The translations under genes and the position numbers were made by a program. 54,997 nt of DNA, taken from positions 1 to 54,997 of the forward strand of contig QHCC01000220.1 in assembly GCA_003243915.1 (NCBI GenBank), in the 5' to 3' direction. The notes below the pieces were generated by a model, which did not search any database, was not told the origin of the DNA, and saw nothing but the letters and a program-made list of their open reading frames with translations. Shown here in pieces: positions 50,782 to 54,997 of this stretch; the first letter of the stretch is position 1, and each line of letters begins with the position of its first letter. This DNA is from Pseudonocardiales bacterium. GTDB lineage: Bacteria > Actinomycetota > Actinomycetes > Mycobacteriales > Jatrophihabitantaceae.

Positions 50782-51162
50782 GCCTCCTGCGCTGCGCCGC
50801 CGGGCCGCCCCGCTCGGCGCGAGATGACGCCGTACCGGAACGGCGGGAGTTGCACCCCGCGACTCGGTGCCGCCAGGCACTGCAACCGGGTCGTCTCCGT
50901 CCACCGAGGCCAGGCTACCCGAGCAGATCGGCCGCTCAGCCGACGGCGCGCACGCTGACCGGGCCCGAATTCCCCATGGTCGCGGGCCGCGTTTGCGACG
51001 AACGGGCCTGCCCGGCCGGGCGAGTGTCACATCAGGGAACCCGCTCCGGCGAAAGGCGCCAAGACCCGCGCCGGGAAAGGGAACCGGGTGACCGGATCCC
51101 ACGAAAGGTGATTCGGGTGGGCGTGGCGTTTGCCAGGCTGTTACCCGCACGATCGGGGGGGT
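50782..51162. other. 381-bp non-coding stretch upstream of pgsA2
   Basis: No gene on either strand is convincing. A GGAACCGG-gtga-CCGGATCC hairpin around 51079-51098 and flanking GC-rich complementary segments could be a structured leader or terminator of the arginine-rich micro-ORF/STAS unit. It also holds the pgsA2 promoter. Confidence 0.4.
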
Positions 51163-51306
51163 ATGGAACCGGCCATCGACGTGGTGAGCGCGGTGGACGA
51201 GGCCGTGCCCCGAGCACCACGAGCACGACGACGGCGGCGAGCACCGCGAGCACGACGAGCACCGCGAGCACGACGAGCACGACGAGCACGACACGAGCGC
51301 CGCTAG
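51163..51306 (+). CDS. Arginine-rich micro-ORF (47 aa) ahead of the STAS gene
   Basis: Candidate small protein. It begins MEPAIDVVSAVDEAVPRAP (slightly acidic) and continues as arginine/alanine/proline repeats (RARRRRRAPRARRAPRARRARRARHERR) dictated by a 9-bp tandem repeat. The ATG follows GGGGGGGT, a good ribosome-binding site. The stop TAG (51304-51306) lies two bases before the STAS ATG (51309), which has no Shine-Dalgarno of its own, so the two could be coupled. No homologue is recognised; could also be an artefact of the repeat. Confidence 0.35.
   Translation: MEPAIDVVSAVDEAVPRAPRARRRRRAPRARRAPRARRARRARHERR
51212..51289 (+). repeat. 9-bp tandem repeat (GAGCACGAC / GAGCACCGC units)
   Basis: GAGCAC recurs at 51212, 51221, 51239, 51248, 51257, 51266, 51275 and 51284: strict 9-bp spacing with one degenerate unit at 51230. 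Each unit equals three codons, so copy-number change would not shift frame. VNTR-like. Confidence 0.85.
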
Positions 51307-51308
51307 CC

Positions 51309-51674
51309 ATGCGCAACCGACCGGCTCCTTCTGGTACGGCCCACTCCGACCTGAACGTGACCCTGCGCTACCACGACGCGACCCGCGCGGTGCTGACTGC
51401 CGCCGGAGCGCTCAGCTCTGCGACGGCCGACGTGCTGATGGCGGTTCTGATCCACCATCTGCACGCGGGACGCCGTTACGTGCGCCTGGACCTGTCCGCG
51501 TTGCACTCCTGCGATCGCGAGGGCATGAATGCACTCGTCGGAGCCCACCACGCATTTCTCGAGGCTCCTGGGGTTCTTGTCCTGCTCGGTGCCCGGGCCA
51601 GCGTGCGGCAGCTCCTGCACCGCACTGGCCTCGACACTGTCCTGTTCCTGACTGCCGATCGGCATCGCCGTTGA
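51309..51674 (+). CDS. STAS-domain protein (anti-sigma factor antagonist-like)
   Basis: 121 residues with a single STAS domain: DLNVTLRYHDATRAVLTAAGALSSATADVLMAVLIHHLHAGRRYVRLDLSALHSCDREGMNALVGAHHAFLEAPGVLVLLGARASVRQLLHRTGLDTVLFL. The usual phosphorylatable Ser is part of LHSCDREGMNAL (S followed by C). Such proteins bind anti-sigma kinases and release sigma factors. The ATG at 51309 has no Shine-Dalgarno; it starts two bases after the stop of the arginine-rich micro-ORF. Partner kinase not in the window. Confidence 0.82.
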   Translation: MRNRPAPSGTAHSDLNVTLRYHDATRAVLTAAGALSSATADVLMAVLIHHLHAGRRYVRLDLSALHSCDREGMNALVGAHHAFLEAPGVLVLLGARASVRQLLHRTGLDTVLFLTADRHRR

Positions 51675-51726
51675 GATCACGTGCATCCATGCCTCTCGGT
51701 GGTCCGAATGCCGTTCCTCCCGGGGC

Positions 51727-52416
51727 TCAATGCTGGGTCGAGAAGGCTCCCTCGACTGCCTCCGCGAGTAGTCGATAGCCGGCGTCGTTCGGATGTACTT
51801 GGTCCGGTCCTATATCGGCCTGGTGCCCTTGTAGTGGGGAGCCGATGTCGAGGTAGCTCCCGCCGACCGCGATTACTGCCCGGCGGACGTCCTGGGCGAA
51901 CATCGTCACGCCCGGCGGTGGCGGTGCGGCAGGGTAGAACGGCCGAATCGCGAGGATGCGCGCGTGCGGCATTGTGCTGCGCAGGGCGGCAAACGTGGCG
52001 TACGCGGCCTGTTGGAACTGCGGGTCGGCGACACCGTGGTAGAGGTCGTTGAATCCGCCACTGACCACAACAGCCGAAGGGTTCGCGACGGCCACCGCGG
52101 CGACCCGGTCAAGGTAGGGCGGGGGCGCCGCGTAGCCCGTGCCGCCCACGCCGAAATTCTTCTCCACCCAGCCGAAGTGCCCGGCTACCAGCGAAGACCA
52201 GCGGCGGCTCGGGTCGGACGCGCCGGCACCCACCGTGTAGGAGTCGCCGATGAAGGCCACGACGGAATGTTGCGCGATCCCGCTCGTTGCGCTCGCGCGC
52301 TGTCCGCGGCCATTCGTGGCGCTCGTGCACGCCACCAGCGCGAGTAGGGCGAGCGACGTCAGGACCCTTGCCACGGCGCGGGCGGGGCGATCGGAACGGG
52401 AAGGTGTGCGCGCCAT
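51727..52416 (-). CDS. SGNH/GDSL hydrolase lipoprotein
   Basis: 229-residue lipoprotein esterase-like protein. Signal peptide with lipobox LVAC (RVLTSLALLALVACTSATNG, Cys ~30). Block I IGDSYTVGAGAS (nucleophile Ser in GDS), Block II region GVGGTGYAAPP with oxyanion-hole Gly, block III GGFNDLYHG (Asn), block V DQVHPNDAGYRLLAEAV with catalytic Asp and His (D-x-V-H). Length and motifs are those of a typical SGNH hydrolase family protein in actinobacteria, substrate unknown. ATG 52416. Confidence 0.88.
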   Translation of the reverse strand: MARTPSRSDRPARAVARVLTSLALLALVACTSATNGRGQRASATSGIAQHSVVAFIGDSYTVGAGASDPSRRWSSLVAGHFGWVEKNFGVGGTGYAAPPPYLDRVAAVAVANPSAVVVSGGFNDLYHGVADPQFQQAAYATFAALRSTMPHARILAIRPFYPAAPPPPGVTMFAQDVRRAVIAVGGSYLDIGSPLQGHQADIGPDQVHPNDAGYRLLAEAVEGAFSTQH

Positions 52417-52552
52417 CGCTCGACGCTACGTGAACGTCCAGGCAATGATGTCGGCGGGAAGTGCGCGACGAGACCGCGCTACCCGCTCCATTCCGCCTGG
52501 GTGCGGCGAGTCTCGCGACGCGGTGCCGGGTCGGAGAAATAAAGGACTCGGC

Positions 52553-52597
52553 CTGTCGGGACGGCGGGATTCGAACCCACGACCCCCTGACCCCCAG
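52553..52597 (-). repeat. att repeat: 3' fragment of tRNA-Pro (left end of element)
   Basis: 45 bp identical to the tRNA-Pro(GGG) 3' half at 54948-54992, covering the T-arm and acceptor end, but lacking the anticodon arm's 5' side and D-arm. It is the classic scar left on the far side when an element integrates into a tRNA 3' end. Confidence 0.92.
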
Positions 52598-52705
52598 GCA
52601 TCGGCAGGCCGTTCGCCGCTGTCCGTCGACGTCACGACACCCGGTATTCCGGGGCCTTCAGTCAACCGCACACGTTAGCGGACACGCACGGAACGGCACG
52701 CGTGC

Positions 52706-52722
52706 CTACACGCGTTGCTACA
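52706..52722. repeat. CTACACGCGTTGCTACA, left arm-type repeat
   Basis: Identical 17-bp sequence occurs at 54861-54877, close to the other end of the element, next to the integrase fragment. Contains GCTACA twice-like units; consistent with integrase arm sites. Confidence 0.7.
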
Positions 52723-52772
52723 CGGGCCGAGGCGTGCCGGCGGCCGTTGAAGAAGTTGGAGCCCCGAATAGG

Positions 52773-52818
52773 GAAGTCCCAGGGCGGTAGATCGGGGGGA
52801 TCTACCGCCTGGGACTTC
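52773..52818. terminator. Very strong hairpin: 20-bp stem, G5 loop
   Basis: Left arm GAAGTCCCAGGGCGGTAGATC (52773-52793, one extra G) pairs with GATCTACCGCCTGGGACTTC (52799-52818) around GGGGG. The stem is long enough to be a bidirectional terminator or a recombination-relevant structure. No T-run. Confidence 0.7.
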
Positions 52819-53046
52819 GTTCATCCTGTACCCGCCGGTAACCTACGTCCAATCGGCGTGAAGTCTGTGGTCGGGGTTTGACTTTAGATAGCTTCCAAGG
52901 AAGACTTCTATACACCTCAGGCAACGGGGCTGACGACGGGCGAGAACCCCTTTTCACTGTCCGGTGCCTGTGCCGGTCGGGTACGGGGGTCTCGACCGTC
53001 GTTCAGGGATACGTGAAGGTGGCTTCGCTCGTATGTAAGAGCGGGG

Positions 53047-53310
53047 TCATTTTTGCGTCCGTCTGCAGACGGCGCCGAATGTGACTTCTTGCGTGTCGAC
53101 GCCGGTGTGCGGCGGTTCGTACACGACCGCACCACACGTCCAGCAGCGCCAGCCACGGTGGCCGTACCCGCCCGCGCAGTCGCATGGCAGCCAGATCACT
53201 TGCACGTTCGGCGGCCGCAGGTCGAGCCCGTTGACGCAACGCCCAGCGCCCAGCTCGCGGATTCCCGGCGCCGGATCAGACGGCACCGTGGGCATGGCCC
53301 ATATTCGCAC
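53047..53310 (-). CDS. Small cysteine-rich hypothetical protein in the element
   Basis: 87 residues. Cysteine pairs in LPCDCAGGYGHRGWRCWTCGAVVY (C-x-C and C-x2-C) suggest a zinc-ribbon; the remainder is Pro/Arg-rich. No family recognised. The start is uncertain: GTG 53310 or ATG 53295; neither has a clear Shine-Dalgarno. Low-GC-style codon choice is not apparent. Confidence 0.45.
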   Translation of the reverse strand: MRIWAMPTVPSDPAPGIRELGAGRCVNGLDLRPPNVQVIWLPCDCAGGYGHRGWRCWTCGAVVYEPPHTGVDTQEVTFGAVCRRTQK

Positions 53311-53369
53311 ATGTGAGCGCTAGCGTCGGAAGCTCGTTTACCAATCAGGGGAGGCGGGGCGCTTCGCTG

Positions 53370-53861
53370 TCAGTAGATCGATCTGTCGACCTCGTAGTAG
53401 TCAACCTCGACGACATCTGACCATTCAGGCCCATCCCGCCCGTCTCTGCTCTTGATCAATAGTCGGGACGTCGACGAGCGGTGCAGCGCCCGATTGATCA
53501 GGAGGCGCATCTCGGCGGCGTGTCCCTGCGGGAGGGGGTCGATCCCCAGGGGCTGCTCGTCACTTTGCAGGCCGGTATCAACGTCGTAGGTGCTGAGCAG
53601 AGCGCCTGGGGATATCACTGACACTCGGACGTCGAACACGTCAAACACGGCGTTGTGCTCGATCCTTATCGGCACGGTGTGTCCGGTGTCCCCACTTCGA
53701 CTAGTGGCCACGCTGAATCGCGGAGAACGTTCAGCATGCCTCCGATCAGCGTCAGTGTCGCGGACGTCCGCGGCGGCGTTGGCCTGCTTCCGGGTCCACC
53801 ACGCCGATGCCCCTGCGACCAGAACCGCGACAACCGAAAGGATGAGGGCGGCGATAGCCAT
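53370..53861 (-). CDS. Single-span membrane protein of unknown function in the element
   Basis: About 163 residues. N-terminal membrane span (MAIAALILSVVAVLVAGASAWW), then a charged region RKQANAAADVRDTDADRRHAERSPRFSVATSRSGDTGHTVPIRIEHNAVFDVFDVRVSVISP and a beta-rich remainder. This TM-plus-RHAE-PRF pattern is common in actinobacterial phages/ICEs and mycolata; function unknown. ATG 53861 is chosen so the span is at the very start; the frame extends to 53909. Confidence 0.6.
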   Translation of the reverse strand: MAIAALILSVVAVLVAGASAWWTRKQANAAADVRDTDADRRHAERSPRFSVATSRSGDTGHTVPIRIEHNAVFDVFDVRVSVISPGALLSTYDVDTGLQSDEQPLGIDPLPQGHAAEMRLLINRALHRSSTSRLLIKSRDGRDGPEWSDVVEVDYYEVDRSIY

Positions 53862-53942
53862 CTGGCGAGTGTTCCACGGCGCGGCGCGGCAGCTCCTCCC
53901 CGAGGACATTCGTCCCCGACTCGCACCACCCGCTTAGCTGAA

Positions 53943-54692
53943 TCAAATGACCCGGCCCTGGCCGGCGTTGCTGGGTCGTCCGGCTTTCGTGGTCCACGCA
54001 CACAGAGCGAGGGTGGCCGCGGTCAACGGGGTGATGTCTTCGCTGCGTTTCTTCCGGTCCCACGCCCACGCGTCACCGAGCGGTCGAGTGGTCGCGCCGC
54101 GGATAGCGTCGTTCAACTCGGGCTGATCGAGGTGGCGCAGCCGCCCGGATTCGGTGGCCGCGTCGAAAAACTGTCCGCACGCGTGGGTGACCTCGGCCGG
54201 CCCGGTAGTGACCACGGGCACGCGTGCGGCCTCGAACGCGGCGATGAGCGACCCGGCCGCGCTACGCCGGTCGATGACCATGGCGCGGACGTTGTGCCGC
54301 ACGCTCAGCTCGAGGACACGGGCGACGGCCCAATCGACACCGGGCCGGGAGTCGACGACCTCGACGAGCGACAGCCCGTCGGCCCGGTCGCCAGCGGCGA
54401 CTATCGAGGTCCGCGCCCGCTCGGGGTCAGTGTCGACCGCGAGCACGATCGGGCCGGTGTGTTTCGCAGGCTCGAACGACTTGTCCGCGAGCCGGTCCCA
54501 CGCGTCGAGGTCGATCACCGATGACACAGGAGCCTCCTTGCTCACCCACTGGTGGAGGTAGGCGCGGCGGAACCCGTTCAGCCGCTCAGGGGAGCCCTCG
54601 AACGCCTGCAGCTCCGCCGCGATTTTTTCCACCGTGATCCCGGGCCCGTCCGCACGCAACATTCCCAGCGCCGGCATACACGCGGCCCACAC
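53943..54692 (-). pseudogene. Phage terminase large subunit, C-terminal fragment
   Basis: About 249 residues remain of a protein usually near 500. The nuclease half is recognisable: ITVEKIAAELQAFEGSPERLNGFRRAYLHQWVSKEAPVSSVIDLDAWDRLADKS, IVLAVDTDPERARTSIVAAGDRADGLSLVEVVDS (first acidic metal-binding Asp of the RNase H-like nuclease), VRAMVIDRRSAAGSLIAAFE, and RGATTRPLGDAWAWDRKKRSEDITPLTAATLALCAW at the end, the standard terminase tail. The ATPase half is missing; upstream of 54692 the sequence is the integrase fragment, so the element has undergone an internal deletion. Confidence 0.85.
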
Positions 54693-54838
54693 GGCTCGAG
54701 GTCGGGATCGGGCTCAAGACAGTGAGCGAGATGCTCGGGCATTCGTCGGTGGCTATCACCGGGGATATCTACCAGCACGTCAGCGACGGCGCAGCGCAGG
54801 CCGCGGTCGATGCCCTGTCCGCTGCGATCGGGCTCTGA
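54692..54838 (+). pseudogene. Tyrosine recombinase (integrase), C-terminal fragment
   Basis: Translation of the fragment gives LEVGIGLKTVSEMLGHSSVAITGDIYQHVSDGAAQAAVDALSAAIGL then stop. LGHSS holds the catalytic His, and GDIYQHV holds the nucleophilic Tyr. The N-terminal and core-binding domains and the Arg motif are missing. It abuts the terminase fragment and precedes the attachment repeat, as expected for an integrase next to its tRNA target. Confidence 0.88.
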
Positions 54839-54860
54839 GCGGCGTTCCCGAGAGAGGTTG

Positions 54861-54877
54861 CTACACGCGTTGCTACA
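54861..54877. repeat. CTACACGCGTTGCTACA, right arm-type repeat
   Basis: 17-bp match to 52706-52722, lying between the integrase fragment and the tRNA copy. Flanked by CCCGAGAG/CTCTCGGG inverted arms (about 54847-54892), possibly the integrase terminator. Confidence 0.7.
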
Positions 54878-54950
54878 TTCCGGCTCTCGGGACCCTCTGC
54901 GCCAACTGTCGCAGAGCGATGCATCCCCGGACTTGCTGGGCTGTGTTCTG

Positions 54951-54997
54951 TCGGGACGGCGGGATTCGAACCCACGACCCCCTGACCCCCAGTCAGG
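54951..54997 (-). tRNA. tRNA-Pro (anticodon GGG), 3' part; rest beyond window
   Basis: On the minus strand the window ends with CCTGACTGGGGGTCAGG (anticodon stem-loop, loop CTGGGGG giving anticodon GGG) followed by GTCGTGGGTTCGAATCCCGCC (T-arm with GGTTCGAATC) and the acceptor strand GTCCCG plus discriminator A. The 5' ~30 bases are outside the window. It is the attachment target of the neighbouring element and is kept intact by it. Confidence 0.93.

Larger units (their letters stand above)
52598..53046. other. 450-bp gene-poor stretch inside the element
   Basis: Holds the 17-bp arm-type repeat (52706-52722), a strong 20-bp hairpin (52773-52818) and a segment with promoter-like AT content around 52880-52920. 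No convincing gene. Confidence 0.5.
52553..54992. mobile_element. Decayed integrative element/prophage in tRNA-Pro(GGG)
   Basis: About 2.4 kb bounded by 45-bp identical direct repeats that match the 3' end of a tRNA-Pro gene: 52553-52597 and 54948-54992. The right copy belongs to the intact tRNA (running off the window edge); the left copy is a displaced 3' fragment. Contents: an integrase C-terminal fragment beside the tRNA, a terminase fragment fused tail-to-head with it, a membrane protein and a small cysteine-rich protein. Paired 17-bp arm repeats lie near both ends (52706-52722; 54861-54877). Confidence 0.88.

Noticed and set aside
51079-51130. Possible c-di-AMP (ydaO-like) riboswitch before the arginine-rich micro-ORF
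   Set aside because: Only a few GC-rich blocks look similar; the conserved ydaO core is not matched convincingly.
51032-51316. Minus-strand hydrophobic ORF with V-L-V-V repeats (membrane-protein-like)
   Set aside because: The hydrophobic stretch is produced by the 9-bp repeat read in reverse; no start-site support.

Overview
The window comes from a high-GC actinobacterium. The evidence is a bacterial proteasome/pupylation locus (pafA, prcA, prcB, pup), a probable F420/deazaflavin oxidoreductase, very frequent ATGA/GTGA stop-start overlaps, and a block at 41.7-50.8 kb whose gene content and order match the Mycobacterium tuberculosis Rv1822-Rv1832 neighbourhood (pgsA2, DUF881, sbp, DUF881, gcvH, garA, merR, DUF151 nuclease, merR, gcvP). 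Gene style (zinc-ribbon GarA, sporulation-type STAS protein, DUF5999) points away from Mycobacterium and towards Frankiales/Nakamurellales/Streptomyces-like actinomycetes. That placement is inference.

Layout. (1) 0-6.3 kb: the proteasome locus runs leftwards (pup, prcB, prcA, and the first 59 codons of pafA at the left edge). Between prcA and pafA lie an ECF sigma/anti-sigma pair, a VOC protein and a three-gene alkane-oxidation operon (alkB, rubredoxin, TetR regulator) on the other strand. (2) 6.3-19.4 kb: mixed metabolism. It holds a coupled VOC / methyltransferase / PhoD-phosphatase run, a DUF1684 protein, a secreted SGNH hydrolase, a minimal zincin, an ECF sigma plus DNA-alkyl transferase operon, a YciI-like protein, a two-gene ABC exporter, gamma-glutamyltransferase, a Ddn-like protein and a membrane-anchored pectate-lyase-like protein. 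(3) 19.4-32.3 kb: a Wzx/Wzy-type exopolysaccharide locus with a polyprenyl-phosphate sugar transferase, two GT4 glycosyltransferases, a sugar epimerase, a Wzz-like protein, an O-antigen ligase/polymerase, a flippase, an acyltransferase, a DxD glycosyltransferase and three unrelated-looking sulfotransferases. This suggests a sulfated extracellular polysaccharide and is the most interesting system in the window.

(4) 32.3-41.8 kb: a MarR/SRPBCC operon with a palindrome over its promoter, a HAD phosphatase, DUF5999, a znuACB-like zinc importer with a Zur-like box, a TetR / AidB-like acyl-CoA dehydrogenase / crotonase operon with its own palindrome, an SDR, and a Fur-family Zur gene with a second Zur-like box. 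(5) 41.8-50.8 kb: the conserved gcvP-to-pgsA2 block, with a glycine riboswitch in front of gcvP. (6) 50.8-52.4 kb: a 9-bp tandem repeat encoding an arginine-rich micro-ORF that abuts a STAS-domain gene, then an SGNH lipoprotein. (7) 52.55-55.0 kb: a decayed mobile element in the 3' end of a tRNA-Pro(GGG) gene, bounded by 45-bp direct repeats and holding integrase and terminase fragments joined to each other.
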